64,000 bases of DNA, taken from positions 434,001 to 498,000 of the forward strand of contig NZ_JABBPD010000004.1 in assembly GCF_012927445.1 (NCBI RefSeq), given 5' to 3'. Both the position numbers and the translations under genes were made by a program. Positions 17,185 to 27,061 of this stretch are shown piece after piece. This stretch comes from Rhodoferax sp. Its GTDB lineage: Bacteria; Pseudomonadota; Gammaproteobacteria; Burkholderiales; Burkholderiaceae_C. The number at the start of each line of letters is the position of its first letter. Positions within the stretch are counted from its first letter, which is position 1. A model generated the notes under the pieces. The model ran no database searches. It saw nothing but the letters and a program-made list of their open reading frames with translations, and had not been told where the DNA came from.

Positions 17185-17654
17185 GACTTCACCTGGGCCA
17201 GGGCCGCCTCCGCATAAGCCGTCAGGCCTTGGCCTGCACCGCGATGAGAGAAAACAGCCCGGCGTAAAGCATTCCAACGCACCGCCATCGTCCGGCGCTC
17301 AGGCCAAAGCCAGATCCGGCTGCCGGTGTCCGTGCGCAGGCTCAGCAGCAAAAAAAACTGTAAATCCAGATGTACGGACAGCACTGCGCAAACAGAGACA
17401 TCCCGTTCGGTCCAGCTCCAAGCTTGACCATCCCAGCGCAAGCTGCCGCACGGAGAGCGGCGCCAGGCTTGAACCGCCATGACGCAAGTCCCCAGCAATG
17501 TGGCGACATACAGCCCTTGCCGCCAGCCGGCCAAGTCGGATTGGCGGAACCAAATCAAGCCGACAAGCACACTGGCCAAGCCGGTCAAAACCAGCAACCA
17601 GCCCTGAAAACGCGAACGCCCCACCGGATAACTGACCGCTGGGGCGCTGTGCAT
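17181..17654 (-). CDS. Small membrane protein, YgfX-like
   Basis: A 157-residue protein with two N-terminal membrane helices (about residues 18-37 and 45-64) and a soluble C-terminal part with SLRWDGQAWSW, then a strand-rich segment ending in WNALRRAVFS. The layout (two helices, a DG-x-W strand, C-terminal LRRAV) resembles the YgfX/CptA family, but similarity by eye is weak. The stop overlaps the rpoE start by 4 bases, so it is probably co-transcribed with the sigma-E operon. A regulatory role there is only a guess from position. Confidence 0.6.
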   Translation of the reverse strand: MHSAPAVSYPVGRSRFQGWLLVLTGLASVLVGLIWFRQSDLAGWRQGLYVATLLGTCVMAVQAWRRSPCGSLRWDGQAWSWTERDVSVCAVLSVHLDLQFFLLLSLRTDTGSRIWLWPERRTMAVRWNALRRAVFSHRGAGQGLTAYAEAALAQVKS

Positions 17655-17701
17655 GCTGGAATCAATCAGCCAGGGACGTTTAGATTAGTGTGCGGGAAAC
17701 G

Positions 17702-18949
17702 TTACGGCGCACGCTTGAAAACAAGCGAGCCGTTGGTGCCACCAAACCCAAAGTTGTTTTTCAAAGCCACATCTATCTTCATGTCCCGTGCGGTATTGGC
17801 ACAGAAGTCCAGATCGCACTCCGGATCCTGGTTGAAAATATTGATGGTCGGCGGGCTCTTCTGGTGATGCAGCGCCAGCACGGTAAAGATGGACTCAATG
17901 CCACCGGCACCACCCAGCAAATGCCCGGTCATCGACTTGGTTGAGTTGACCACCGTCTTTTTCGCATGGTCGCCCAAGGCCGCCTTGATGGCATTGGTTT
18001 CATTCAAGTCACCCAGCGGTGTCGAGGTGCCGTGAGCATTCAGATAATCAATCTGATCAGCGTTCACGCCGGCATTGCGCATGGCACCCAGCATGGCACG
18101 GCGTGGACCGTCCATATTGGGAGCGGTCATGTGGCCGGCATCCGCGCTCATGCCAAAACCGGCCAGCTCAGCGTAAATCTTGGCACCGCGTGCCTTGGCG
18201 TGTTCGTACTCTTCGAGCACCATCACCCCCGCACCTTCGCCCAAAACAAAGCCATCACGATCCCTGTCCCACGGGCGTGACGCCGTTTGCGGGTCATCAT
18301 TGCGAGTGCTCAGCGCCCGCATGGCGGCAAAACCGCCAATACCCAAGGGCGACACCGTGGCCTCAGACCCGCCGGCCACCATGACATCCGCGTCACCGTA
18401 TTCGATCATGCGACCCGCTTCACCAATGCAGTGCAGCCCGGTGGTGCAAGCCGACACGATGGCCATATTGGGCCCTTTGAAACCAAAACGAATCGCCACA
18501 TGACCCGCGATCATGTTGACAATCGTGGACGGTACAAAGAAGGGCGAAATGCGACGTGCACCACGATTAACAAACTCGGAGTGCATGTTTTCAATCATCG
18601 GCAAGCCGCCAATGCCTGAGCCAATCAGACAACCGATACGAGTGGACAACTCATCGTCCAGTGCATCAAGGGTCGGCAGGCCGGCATCGGCAACCGCCTG
18701 ACTGGCTGCGGCAATACCAAAATGAATGAAGGCGTCCATCGTGCGCGCCTCTTTGGGGCCGATGTAGTCGCCGAGTTCAAAGCCCTTGACTTCACCCGCA
18801 ATTTTGCAGGAGAAGCTTGAGGTATCAAACTTGGTGATCAAATCGATACCGGATTTCCCGGCCAGCAGGTTGGCCCAGGCATCGGCCACCGTGTTACCCA
18901 CGGGACTGACACAACCCAAACCTGTTACTACAACGCGACGACGGGACAT
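17702..18949 (-). CDS. fabF: Beta-ketoacyl-ACP synthase II
   Basis: A 415-residue condensing enzyme for fatty acid elongation. The catalytic triad is visible: Cys in [10 protein letters not shown], His in [11 protein letters not shown] and His in [12 protein letters not shown]. The start [12 protein letters not shown] is standard. It closes the plsX-fabH-fabD-fabG-acpP-fabF cluster, 139 bases after acpP. Full length, with no missing motif. Confidence 0.97.
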   Translation of the reverse strand: MSRRRVVVTGLGCVSPVGNTVADAWANLLAGKSGIDLITKFDTSSFSCKIAGEVKGFELGDYIGPKEARTMDAFIHFGIAAASQAVADAGLPTLDALDDELSTRIGCLIGSGIGGLPMIENMHSEFVNRGARRISPFFVPSTIVNMIAGHVAIRFGFKGPNMAIVSACTTGLHCIGEAGRMIEYGDADVMVAGGSEATVSPLGIGGFAAMRALSTRNDDPQTASRPWDRDRDGFVLGEGAGVMVLEEYEHAKARGAKIYAELAGFGMSADAGHMTAPNMDGPRRAMLGAMRNAGVNADQIDYLNAHGTSTPLGDLNETNAIKAALGDHAKKTVVNSTKSMTGHLLGGAGGIESIFTVLALHHQKSPPTINIFNQDPECDLDFCANTARDMKIDVALKNNFGFGGTNGSLVFKRAP

Positions 18950-19056
18950 AGAATTTTGCAGTCAGTAGTTGATCTAAAGAAAGTTGCCTGGAACAGCTTG
19001 GAACCAGGCCTGTGGACTTGCATCGGGTACCAATGCAGTCCGTCACATTCAGTGTG

Positions 19057-19076
19057 GCGACGCATTGACGCGTCGC
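19057..19076. other. Stem-loop between acpP and fabF
   Basis: GCGACGC (19057-19063) and GCGTCGC (19070-19076) form a 7-bp GC-rich stem 12 bases after the acpP stop. No T-run follows, so it may stabilise the abundant acpP mRNA 3' end or cause partial termination. That is inference. Confidence 0.4.
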
Positions 19077-19088
19077 GCACACCGCACC

Positions 19089-19364
<276 letters not shown>

Positions 19365-19366
19365 TT

Positions 19367-19399
19367 AGCCGGGCTTCGGGGTGATCCCCCAATCCGGCT
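19367..19399. other. Stem-loop in the acpP leader
   Basis: AGCCGG/CCGGCT forms an outer stem and GGGG/CCCC an inner one, between fabG and acpP. No T-run follows on either strand, so this is not a classical terminator; it may be a leader structure of acpP. Confidence 0.35.
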
Positions 19400-19446
19400 G
19401 CCGAACGGATAAATCGGCTTGATTTGTCTTATCTCTGTTCCAGAGC

Positions 19447-20193
19447 TTACATCAGCATGCCGCCGTTGACGTGCAGCTCCTGCCCCGTCACATAGGCGGC
19501 TTGCGGCGAAGCCAGATAGGCCACGGCATGGGCAATATCAGAGGGCTTGCCCAACTGACCCAGCGGTATTTGGCTGAGCAGTGCTTTGTGCTGGTCTTCA
19601 TGCAGGCTGGCCGTCATATCGGTTTCGATAAAGCCCGGCGCTACGCAATTGACGGTAATGTTGCGCGAGCCCAATTCACGCGCCAGTGCCCGGGTCATGC
19701 CCGCCACCCCCGCCTTGGCGGCGGCATAGTTGGCCTGCCCCGGGTTACCCGAGGCCCCCACCACCGACGTGATGCTGATGATGCGGCCATAACGCTGCTT
19801 CATCATGGTGCGCATGACCGCGCGACTCATGCGAAACACTGCCTTCAGATTGGTGTCAAGCACGGCATCCCACTCTTCGTCCTTCATGCGCATGGCGAGG
19901 TTGTCGCGCGTGATGCCGGCGTTGTTGACTAACACTTGCAAGCCGCCATGCTCTTTAACAATTTCGCCAATCAGGGTTTCGGCGGCCTGTGCATCGTTGA
20001 CGTTCAACGTGCTGCCGCTACAGCCAGGGAAAGCAGCCAGGGTTTGCCCAATTTTGGCAGCCCCCTCGTCCGTGGTGGCGGTGCCAATCACTTTCAGCCC
20101 CCGCTTTGCCAGTTCCAGGGCAATGGCAGCGCCAATACCGCGTGAGGCGCCCGTCACCAGAGCGACTTGGCCTTCAAATTTAATATCACGCAT
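19447..20193 (-). CDS. fabG: 3-oxoacyl-ACP reductase
   Basis: A 248-residue NADPH-dependent short-chain dehydrogenase that reduces beta-ketoacyl-ACP. It has the TGASRGIG cofactor loop near residue 13, NNAG, and the catalytic Ser-Tyr-Lys set in SITSVVGASGNPGQANYAAAKAG. ATG 20193 is chosen; a GTG three codons upstream is possible. It overlaps the fabD stop by 8 bases. Confidence 0.97.
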   Translation of the reverse strand: MRDIKFEGQVALVTGASRGIGAAIALELAKRGLKVIGTATTDEGAAKIGQTLAAFPGCSGSTLNVNDAQAAETLIGEIVKEHGGLQVLVNNAGITRDNLAMRMKDEEWDAVLDTNLKAVFRMSRAVMRTMMKQRYGRIISITSVVGASGNPGQANYAAAKAGVAGMTRALARELGSRNITVNCVAPGFIETDMTASLHEDQHKALLSQIPLGQLGKPSDIAHAVAYLASPQAAYVTGQELHVNGGMLM

Positions 20194-21151
20194 GATTTGC
20201 ACCCGAAAGTATGGTTTTGATATCCGCCAGGGTGGTCGGGTCCAACAGCGCCATGCCGTTCAGTTCCGGGTCGATGCGTTTGACCATGCCGGCCAGCACC
20301 TTGCCCGGCCCGCATTCCACGATCGACGTCAGGCCGCGTGCCTTGATGGCCTGCACACACTGCACCCAACGCACAGGACCGAAGGCTTGCCGGTACAGCG
20401 CATCGCGAATCCGGTCGGGATCGACCTCGACGGCGACGTCAACATTGTTGATCAATGCGATTTGAGGTGCCATAAATTCAATCGATTTCAATTGTTCTTT
20501 GAGTTTTTCAGCCGCTGGCTTCATCAAACTTGAATGAAACGGCGCCGACACCGGCAGCGACAAAGCGCGTTTGGCGCCATTAGCTTTCAATACTTCACAG
20601 GCCTTTTCAACGGCGGCCTTGCTGCCGGCAATCACGGTTTGACCGGGGTCATTGAAGTTGACGGCTTCCACGACCTCTAACGAATTTTCGTCAAAACTGC
20701 TGGTCACTTCTGCGCAGCCAGCGATTACTTTTGCGGCATCCATCCCCAGAATGGCCGCCATCGCACCCACACCCACCGGCACCGCATCCTGCATGGCCTG
20801 CGCCCTGAAGCGCACCAGCGGGGCCGCTTGCGTCAGCGTCAGCACACCGGCGGCTACCAAGGCTGAATATTCGCCCAGGGAATGTCCGGCCACGGCGGCC
20901 GGCGCCAAACCCGTCTCGGCCATCCAGACGCGGTACGCCGCCACGGCAGCCACCAACATCACCGGCTGGGTATTGGTCGTCAGGGCCAGCGCCTCCTTGG
21001 GTCCTTCTTTAATGAGCTTGGCAACATCTTCACGCAAAGCATCAGAGGCCTCGTTGAGTGTTGCAAGCACCACCGGATGATCGCCCCACGCGTCCAACAT
21101 CCCCACGGATTGAGATCCCTGACCTGGAAAAACGAAAGCAAATGAATTCAT
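20186..21151 (-). CDS. fabD: Malonyl-CoA:ACP transacylase
   Basis: A 321-residue acyltransferase that makes malonyl-ACP. FPGQGSQSVGM lies at the N-terminus and the catalytic Ser in AGHSLGEYSAL; the active-site His lies in PVSAPFHSSLMKP. I give ATG 21151, where the family usually begins (MNSFAFVFPGQG). However, a TTG at 21178 has a much better ribosome site (AGGAG, 6 bases away) and would add nine residues, so the real start is uncertain. It lies between fabH and fabG. Confidence 0.95.
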   Translation of the reverse strand: MNSFAFVFPGQGSQSVGMLDAWGDHPVVLATLNEASDALREDVAKLIKEGPKEALALTTNTQPVMLVAAVAAYRVWMAETGLAPAAVAGHSLGEYSALVAAGVLTLTQAAPLVRFRAQAMQDAVPVGVGAMAAILGMDAAKVIAGCAEVTSSFDENSLEVVEAVNFNDPGQTVIAGSKAAVEKACEVLKANGAKRALSLPVSAPFHSSLMKPAAEKLKEQLKSIEFMAPQIALINNVDVAVEVDPDRIRDALYRQAFGPVRWVQCVQAIKARGLTSIVECGPGKVLAGMVKRIDPELNGMALLDPTTLADIKTILSGANHA

Positions 21152-21214
21152 GCTGAATTTGTCAAAGTTACGGTTCAAATCAGGCTCCTGCCCTTGTATT
21201 ACCTGCGCCCAATG

Positions 21215-22192
21215 CTACAGATTTAGCAGCACTGCACCCCAGGTGAAACCACCGCCCACCGCTTCCAGCAAGAGCAGTTCACCAGGTTTGACCTTGCCGC
21301 TGCGCACCGCCGCATCCAGCGCCAGAGGAATGGAGGCGGCAGAAGTATTGCCGTGCTGGTCCACCGTGACGATCACTTTGTCCATCGGCAGTTTGAGCTT
21401 TCTGGCGGTACTTTGCATGATGCGAATATTGGCCTGATGCGGGACCAGCCAGTCAATATCCGCCGCGACCTTGCCCGCCTTGGCCAAGGTGTTACGGGCG
21501 GCTTCGTCCAGCAAGCCCACCGCCAGTTTGAAGACCGCCTGACCGTCCATTTTCAGCAAGGGATCACCCAACACCTTGCCGCCCGACACGTGACCGGGCA
21601 CACACAGGATGCCAACATGCTTGCCGTCAGCGTGCAAGTCGCTGGCAAGAATACCGGGGGTATCAGACGCCTCCAACACCACGGCACCGGCGCCATCGCC
21701 AAACAACACGCAGGTGGTCCGGTCCTTGAAATCGAGAATGCGCGAAAAGACTTCGGCACCAATCACCAGCGCCTTCTTGGCCGCTCCCGACTTGATCATC
21801 GCGTCGGCAATGGTCAGCGCGTAAATAAAACCGCTGCACACGGCCTGCACATCAAACGCGGTGCTGCCATTGGCCCCCAGCTTGTTCTGCAAAATGCAGG
21901 CGGTCGAGGGGAACACCATATCAGGCGTGGAGGTAGCGACAATGATCAGGTCAATATCGGTGGCTTCGGCGCCTGCCGCCTGCAAAGCCCGGCGCGCGGC
22001 CTCCAGACCCAGATCACTGCTGCAAACTTCGGGGGCCGCAAAATGGCGCGCTCGAATTCCGGTGCGCTCAACAATCCAGTCATCCGAAGTTTCGACGCCT
22101 TGGGTGGCGAGCTCGGCGGCCAGATCGGCGTTGGTCAATCGACGGGGGGGGAGATAGCTACCGGTACCGGTGATGCGTGAATATAGTTTCAT
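21215..22192 (-). CDS. fabH: Beta-ketoacyl-ACP synthase III
   Basis: A 325-residue initiating condensing enzyme (acetyl-CoA plus malonyl-ACP). The catalytic residues are visible: Cys in [12 protein letters not shown], His in PHQANIRIM and Asn in [10 protein letters not shown]. It begins 3 bases after the plsX stop, so the two are tightly coupled. Confidence 0.97.
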   Translation of the reverse strand: MKLYSRITGTGSYLPPRRLTNADLAAELATQGVETSDDWIVERTGIRARHFAAPEVCSSDLGLEAARRALQAAGAEATDIDLIIVATSTPDMVFPSTACILQNKLGANGSTAFDVQAVCSGFIYALTIADAMIKSGAAKKALVIGAEVFSRILDFKDRTTCVLFGDGAGAVVLEASDTPGILASDLHADGKHVGILCVPGHVSGGKVLGDPLLKMDGQAVFKLAVGLLDEAARNTLAKAGKVAADIDWLVPHQANIRIMQSTARKLKLPMDKVIVTVDQHGNTSAASIPLALDAAVRSGKVKPGELLLLEAVGGGFTWGAVLLNL

Positions 22193-22195
22193 GTG

Positions 22196-23245
22196 TCAGG
22201 CGAGAGCGACCGCATCAGGCCGTCCAGAGGACTCAACAGCGACCAAGATAGGCGCCACGTGAGCAATCCGGACTTGAACACGGTCAAGCAGGTTGTTTCG
22301 GGCTGCATCATACGCCCGCGTCAAAGCGAACTGAAATGCCAACGCATCTGCGGAACCATGGCTCTTGAAAACCAGACCGCGCAGGCCCAGCAAGGCGCCG
22401 CCGTTGTAGCGTCGGTGATCCATCCGCTTTTTAAGAGCCGATATGATGGGATAAGCGGCAATTGCTGCTAATTTCGTGAAAATATTACGAGAAAACTCGA
22501 TTTTCAGGAAATCCACAATCATGGTTGCCAGGCCTTCACTGGCTTTCAAGGCCACATTACCAACAAAGCCGTCGCACACGACGATGTCGGCGGTTCCTTT
22601 GAAAATATCGTTGCCTTCGACATTGCCATAGAAATTCAAATCGCCCGCTTTGGCCGCCGTTCGAAGCAGTTCGCCGGCTTTTTTAATGACTTCGTTGCCC
22701 TTGATGGCTTCTTCGCCAATATTGAGCAAACCGACCGTGGGATTGTCATTGCCGCTGAGTACGGACACCAAGGCAGAACCCATCATGGCAAACTGCAGCA
22801 AGTGCTCGGCCGAACAATCGACATTCGCCCCCATGTCCAGCACGGTGGTGGCCCCGCCCTTGGCATTGGGAATTTGCCCGGCAATCGCGGGGCGATCGAT
22901 GCCATCCAGGGTTTTGAGCAAGTAGCGGGAAATAGCCATCAGCGCGGCGGTGTTGCCTGCCGACACAGCGGCCTGCGCAATACCATCCTTGACCTGCTGG
23001 ATGGCGACACGCATGGAAGAATCTTTTTTACGCCGAAGTGCCACTTCGAGCGAATCATCCATACCAACGACCTCGCTGGCCACCACAATTTGGGCGCGCA
23101 AGTGGGAGAATTCACTCAAACTTTCAGGCAGCCCAACCAGAATCAACTGCGCGTCGGCATGTCGATCCAGAAAATTTCGGCAAGCAGGAAGCGTGACACG
23201 AGGGCCATGATCGCCTCCCATGCAGTCGACAGCGATTGTGATCAT
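22196..23245 (-). CDS. plsX: Phosphate acyltransferase PlsX
   Basis: A 349-residue enzyme that converts acyl-ACP to acyl-phosphate for phospholipid synthesis. It has the typical start [14 protein letters not shown], the [12 protein letters not shown] segment and [16 protein letters not shown]. The rpmF-plsX-fabH-fabD order is widely conserved. A hairpin between rpmF and plsX may partly separate expression. Confidence 0.96.
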   Translation of the reverse strand: MITIAVDCMGGDHGPRVTLPACRNFLDRHADAQLILVGLPESLSEFSHLRAQIVVASEVVGMDDSLEVALRRKKDSSMRVAIQQVKDGIAQAAVSAGNTAALMAISRYLLKTLDGIDRPAIAGQIPNAKGGATTVLDMGANVDCSAEHLLQFAMMGSALVSVLSGNDNPTVGLLNIGEEAIKGNEVIKKAGELLRTAAKAGDLNFYGNVEGNDIFKGTADIVVCDGFVGNVALKASEGLATMIVDFLKIEFSRNIFTKLAAIAAYPIISALKKRMDHRRYNGGALLGLRGLVFKSHGSADALAFQFALTRAYDAARNNLLDRVQVRIAHVAPILVAVESSGRPDAVALA

Positions 23246-23299
23246 GGGAAACTAGTGCACCAAAGCAAATGGCAACCGAAAATCGGAAGCATAAATACA

Positions 23300-23336
23300 A
23301 AGGCCCGACGCTACAAACACGGTAGCCTCGGGCCTT
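23300..23336 (-). terminator. Hairpin between rpmF and plsX
   Basis: AAGGCCCGA...CTAC pairs with GTAGC...TCGGGCCTT in a long, slightly mismatched stem, followed on the minus strand by TGTATTT. Probably a partial terminator after rpmF. Confidence 0.5.
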
Positions 23337-23350
23337 GGCTTAATTAAAAA

Positions 23351-23533
23351 TTAGGCTTCAGACTTGCTCTTGAGCACTTGACGACCACGGTAAAAGCCAT
23401 TCGGGCTGATGTGGTGACGCAGGTGGATTTCACCCGTGGTGGACTCAACCGCAATGCCTGGCACGACCAGCGCATTGTGTGAACGGTGCATACCGCGCTT
23501 TGAAGGTGATTTTTTGTTCTGTTGGACAGCCAT
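23351..23533 (-). CDS. rpmF: 50S ribosomal protein L32
   Basis: A 60-residue basic ribosomal protein starting [19 protein letters not shown], the conserved L32 beginning. ATG 23533 has an AGGAGC ribosome site 6 bases upstream; the longer open frame is not supported. The zinc-binding Cys residues found in some L32 proteins are absent, as is common in betaproteobacteria. It lies between the yceD-like gene and plsX. Confidence 0.96.
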   Translation of the reverse strand: MAVQQNKKSPSKRGMHRSHNALVVPGIAVESTTGEIHLRHHISPNGFYRGRQVLKSKSEA

Positions 23534-23641
23534 GATCTGCTCCTGGACGTTTAGATTGCGAAGGCCGCAACATAGTGGGTAATAGAACACGCGGCTTTTT
23601 AAATCGCGTGAAGCCTCAAATTATAGCTCACCTCGCCAGAC

Positions 23642-24190
23642 TTAGCTGGACTTGCCGCCCTGCAGCTTGGCCAGCACCGCAAACGGATTGCGTTTTTCAG
23701 CCGACGCGACTTCAAAACCGGCATCCGCCACTTCCAGCTTAACCTCAACGGGGCACTCTTCATGACGGGGAACCACGGGCATCGCCATCAGCACTTCGTC
23801 CTCGATCAGATCCGCCAGGTTAAATTCCTGGCTCAGGGCCAGCACATCTTCTTCCGACTCTTCGTCTTGCGCCTCGGCAGCCTCTTCGCTGCCGACAAAG
23901 CGAAACGACTGCTTCACAGACACCGCAATGTCGACAGGCCCCAGACAGCGCTGGCACATCAACGGCAAACTGACCTCCGCCGTCAAATGCAACCAGATTT
24001 GTTCTGCGCCCGCTTCATCGGCCCGCAACTCCCCTTGCGCCGACCAATTAAGAACGTGATCGGCACCCAGCCCCTGCACCTCCTGCATTAAACGCTCATA
24101 TTTTGATAGCAAATCATGTCCAGCGAGGGTACTTGCAGCATGCGCAAACGCCTTGACATCCAAATGGGTGGGGGGAGACTCTTGTTTCAT
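23642..24190 (-). CDS. yceD: YceD family (DUF177) protein
   Basis: A 182-residue acidic protein of the DUF177 family, normally encoded just upstream of rpmF, as here. The CQRCL motif, Cys-x2-Cys (about residues 79-82), and the acidic segment before FNLADLIEDEVLMAMPVVP are family features. YceD has been linked to 23S rRNA metabolism in other bacteria (family knowledge). It is divergent from maf across 25 bases. Confidence 0.88.
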   Translation of the reverse strand: MKQESPPTHLDVKAFAHAASTLAGHDLLSKYERLMQEVQGLGADHVLNWSAQGELRADEAGAEQIWLHLTAEVSLPLMCQRCLGPVDIAVSVKQSFRFVGSEEAAEAQDEESEEDVLALSQEFNLADLIEDEVLMAMPVVPRHEECPVEVKLEVADAGFEVASAEKRNPFAVLAKLQGGKSS

Positions 24191-24215
24191 GCACGCAGTG
24201 TAAGAGAATCACGGC

Positions 24216-24809
24216 ATGTCTGAACCTACTCACCGAAAACTCATCCTGGGCTCCACCTCGCCCTACCGCCGTGAACTGTTAGCGCGTCTGCGCATTCCGT
24301 TTGAAGTCGCCGCGCCTGATGTTGATGAAACAGCCCAGGCGTCCGAGACACCGAAACAGCTGGCATGTCGGCTGGCCATGGCCAAGGCCCGCGCCGTAGC
24401 CACACAATTTCCCGCCTGTGTCGTGATCGGATCCGACCAGGTGGCCGAGCTGGACGGCCAAGCCCTCGGCAAACCGGGCAACCACGCACGCGCCACCGCG
24501 CAGTTGCAGCAAATGCGCGGAAAAACCGTGATTTTCCAGACGGCCGTCGCCGTGGTCTGCCTGGAAACGGGGTTTGCGCAAATGGACCTGGCCCAGGTCA
24601 AAGTGAAGTTTCGCGCGCTTTCTGACGCTGAAATCGAGGCTTACCTGCAAGCAGAGACCCCTTACGACTGCGCGGGCAGCGCCAAAAGTGAAGGCTTGGG
24701 CATCGCCCTGCTGGAGTCGATTGACAACGACGACCCGACCGCGCTGGTGGGCCTGCCTTTGATCCGAACCTGCCGCATGATTCAGGCCGCAGGCGTCAAG
24801 GTGCTATGA
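24216..24809 (+). CDS. Maf-like nucleotide pyrophosphatase (YceF type)
   Basis: A 197-residue Maf/YceF house-cleaning pyrophosphatase that hydrolyses modified NTPs; the YceF subgroup prefers 7-methyl-GTP. Visible are GSTSPYRRELLARL (N-terminal phosphate loop), PDVDE, SDQVAELDG and TALVGLPL. It diverges from yceD, and its stop overlaps the next gene by 4 bases. Confidence 0.92.
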   Translation: MSEPTHRKLILGSTSPYRRELLARLRIPFEVAAPDVDETAQASETPKQLACRLAMAKARAVATQFPACVVIGSDQVAELDGQALGKPGNHARATAQLQQMRGKTVIFQTAVAVVCLETGFAQMDLAQVKVKFRALSDAEIEAYLQAETPYDCAGSAKSEGLGIALLESIDNDDPTALVGLPLIRTCRMIQAAGVKVL

Positions 24810-25600
24810 CCATGACAACTACATCCACTCACACCGCGCAATCCCATAAGGGCACGCTGTATCTGGTCCCCGCACCGCTCGATTTCGGCTGTGACAGCCA
24901 GGTGGACCTGCAAAACACGATGCCCCAGGGCACCCTGATCGTGGCGGCAAAGCTGCAATACTGGGTCTGCGAAAACGCCAAGTCAGCGCGCGCTTATTTA
25001 AAACGGGTGAATGACATCACCCCGCTCAGCGGCCCGCTGCAGTCCCTGCAGATTCAGGAACTGCCCCGCGAAGTGCATAAAAAAGGTGACCACACCGGCA
25101 ACTTTGATGCCCGCCACCTGCTGACGCCCGCGCTCGAAGGCCATGACATGGGGCTGGTCAGCGAAGCTGGCATGCCGGCGGTGGCCGACCCGGGCTCCTC
25201 GGTGGTGCGCGCGGCCCATGACTTGGGAATTGAAGTGCTCCCGCTGACCGGCCCGGTCTCGCTGTTGCTGGCGCTGGCCGCCAGTGGACTCAATGGCCAA
25301 AATTTTGCGTTTGTGGGCTACTTGCCGCAAGAAGCCACTGAACGCGCCAAGCGCGTGCGCGAGCTGGAATCACTGGCACTGAAAACCGGGCAGACCCAAC
25401 TCTTTATTGAAACGCCTTACCGCAATGCGGCCATGCTGCAGACGCTGTTGCACACCTTGCAACACACCACCCGGCTGGCCGTGTGCAGCGGGCTAACGCT
25501 GGCCCGGGGTGTCTGTCGCAGCGACAGCATCAAAGACTGGCGACAAAAGACGTCGCCACTGGACAACTCGACCCCGGCGGTGTTTGCCCTGGGTCGCTAA
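24806..25600 (+). CDS. RsmI-like tetrapyrrole-methylase-family methyltransferase
   Basis: A 264-residue SAM-dependent methyltransferase of the tetrapyrrole methylase (TP) fold, related to RsmI (16S rRNA C1402 2'-O-methyltransferase). TLYLVPAPLDFG replaces the TPIGNL loop of true RsmI, while GLVSEAGMPAVADPGS and LPLTGPVSLLLALAASG are retained. The C-terminal region lacks the usual RsmI extension. It is therefore probably a paralogue whose substrate I cannot state. It overlaps the maf stop by 4 bases. Confidence 0.85.
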   Translation: MTMTTTSTHTAQSHKGTLYLVPAPLDFGCDSQVDLQNTMPQGTLIVAAKLQYWVCENAKSARAYLKRVNDITPLSGPLQSLQIQELPREVHKKGDHTGNFDARHLLTPALEGHDMGLVSEAGMPAVADPGSSVVRAAHDLGIEVLPLTGPVSLLLALAASGLNGQNFAFVGYLPQEATERAKRVRELESLALKTGQTQLFIETPYRNAAMLQTLLHTLQHTTRLAVCSGLTLARGVCRSDSIKDWRQKTSPLDNSTPAVFALGR

Positions 25601-25618
25601 TTTCATTGTCAATACGGG

Positions 25619-26677
25619 TCAGCGGACGGCGGGAATCGATTGAATGGCGTGTACCGCGCCAGCACCAATGGAGGCACCAAAACGCTTGACCAAACGCTCC
25701 GCCACATTTTCGCGGCGGGTGTAGTCAATGATTTCTTCGGCCTTGACGACTTCGCGCGCCACGAAGTCGAGGTTGCCCAACTGATCGGCCAGCCCCAGTT
25801 CAATCGCTTGCTGGCCACTCCAGAACAGGCCACTGAAGGTCTCGGGCGTTTCCTTCAATCGGGAACCCCGGCCGGCCTTGACCACGTCGATGAACTGCTT
25901 GTGAATCTGGTCCAGCATGGTCTGGGCAAAAGCCCGTTGTTTTTCGGTTTGCGGGCTGAACGGATCCAGAAACCCCTTGTTTTCACCGGCCGTCATGAGA
26001 CGGCGCTCCACGCCCAGCTTGTCCATCAGACCGGTAAAGCCAAAACCGTCCATCAACACGCCAATGCTGCCCACAATGCTGGCTTTGTCGACAAAAATCT
26101 TGTCGGCCGCCACGGCAATGTAATAGGCTGCCGAGGCACAGGACTCTTCCACCACGGCATACACCGGCTTCTTGTGTTTGGCCTTGAGACGCTTGATCTC
26201 GTCGTTGATGATGCCGGCCTGCACCGGACTGCCGCCGGGTGAATTGATCAACAGAACCACCGCCTGGGCGCCTTCGTCTTCAAACGCACCGCGCAAGGCG
26301 ACCACAATCAATTCAGCACTGGCATCCGCACCTGAGGCGATTTCACCCTTGATTTCGACCACCGCCGTGTGCGGCGTCGAGGCATCCTGCGACGGGCCAT
26401 TGCGACTGATCAGCACCCAAGCCGTGAGCACAAAAAAGGTTAGCCAGGCCAGCCGCACAAAATTGCGCCAGCGGCGGGCATGCCGTTGTTCGGTCAATGA
26501 CGCAAACACCAGTTTTTCCAGTGTGGCGCGCTCCCAGCCAGGACTGGCAGAAGCATCCTCTTTTGCTACTTTTTTAGTAGCATTTGCCGCATTATTGACG
26601 GGGGCTGCAGCCTGATTTTCTGTTACAGCAGACTCGGGAGTGGCATTCGGTTGTTCGGGAATAAGAGGATCAGTCAT
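25619..26677 (-). CDS. sppA: S49 family signal peptide peptidase
   Basis: A 352-residue inner-membrane peptidase that degrades cleaved signal peptides. One membrane helix (about residues 74-92, LAWLTFFVLTAWVLI) follows a cytoplasmic tail. The catalytic Ser is in SCASAAYYIA and the general-base Lys probably in GENKGFLDPF; INSPGGSP marks the substrate groove. Residues 19-38 of the tail are encoded by a copy of the dispersed repeat (26565-26621). ATG 26677 lies one base before the Rieske gene stop; a TTG four codons upstream is less likely. Confidence 0.92.
   Translation of the reverse strand: MTDPLIPEQPNATPESAVTENQAAAPVNNAANATKKVAKEDASASPGWERATLEKLVFASLTEQRHARRWRNFVRLAWLTFFVLTAWVLISRNGPSQDASTPHTAVVEIKGEIASGADASAELIVVALRGAFEDEGAQAVVLLINSPGGSPVQAGIINDEIKRLKAKHKKPVYAVVEESCASAAYYIAVAADKIFVDKASIVGSIGVLMDGFGFTGLMDKLGVERRLMTAGENKGFLDPFSPQTEKQRAFAQTMLDQIHKQFIDVVKAGRGSRLKETPETFSGLFWSGQQAIELGLADQLGNLDFVAREVVKAEEIIDYTRRENVAERLVKRFGASIGAGAVHAIQSIPAVR
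26565..26621 (-). repeat. Dispersed element inside the sppA N-terminal tail
   Basis: GCTACTTTTTTAGTAGC palindrome, then a GCCGC-like middle and ACGGGGGCTGCAGCCTGA. It is read in frame as about residues 19-38 of SppA. Confidence 0.7.
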
Positions 26678-26678
26678 T

Positions 26679-27044
26679 TCAAAACTCAAAAGGTTTCAGG
26701 TTATGGGCAGTATGCCAGTGCACGACGCCATCGAGCTCGGACGCCTCAATCTTGATCAAGCCACCCCGGCAGGGGCCACCGCGGCAGGCACCGGTCTGCG
26801 GCTGATAGATGGCGCCATGCGTGGCACACATCAGCCAGTGGCCCGTGCTGTCGAAAAAGCGGTTGGGCTGGTAATCCAACTCCATCGGCACATGGGCACA
26901 ACGGTTCAGGTAGGCATAGGCCTGGCCCTGGTAACGAATGGCAAAAGCCCGGCAGGTCTGACCGCAATACATCACATCGAAGGAAACGGCTTCAGCGCTG
27001 TTGACCAGATCGGCGGAATTGCACAGGGGAACGCGTTGCGACAT
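26679..27044 (-). CDS. Rieske 2Fe-2S domain protein
   Basis: A 121-residue small soluble Rieske protein. The iron-sulfur ligands are Cys-x-His (CAHVP, about residue 49) and Cys-x2-His (CATHG, about residue 73). It lacks a signal or membrane helix, so it is probably a cytosolic electron carrier or a ferredoxin-like component. It lies between the HAD phosphatase gene and sppA on one strand. No oxygenase partner is nearby, and its role is unknown. Confidence 0.88.
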   Translation of the reverse strand: MSQRVPLCNSADLVNSAEAVSFDVMYCGQTCRAFAIRYQGQAYAYLNRCAHVPMELDYQPNRFFDSTGHWLMCATHGAIYQPQTGACRGGPCRGGLIKIEASELDGVVHWHTAHNLKPFEF

Positions 27045-27061
27045 GTGAAAGCTTTCGCCGG

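Noticed and set aside
24093-24112. Palindrome-like GCTCATATTTTGATAGC in yceD as a further dispersed-element copy
   Set aside because: No CTAGCCCCCG box or TGCGCAAG segment nearby; could be chance, and the protein segment looks like normal YceD sequence.
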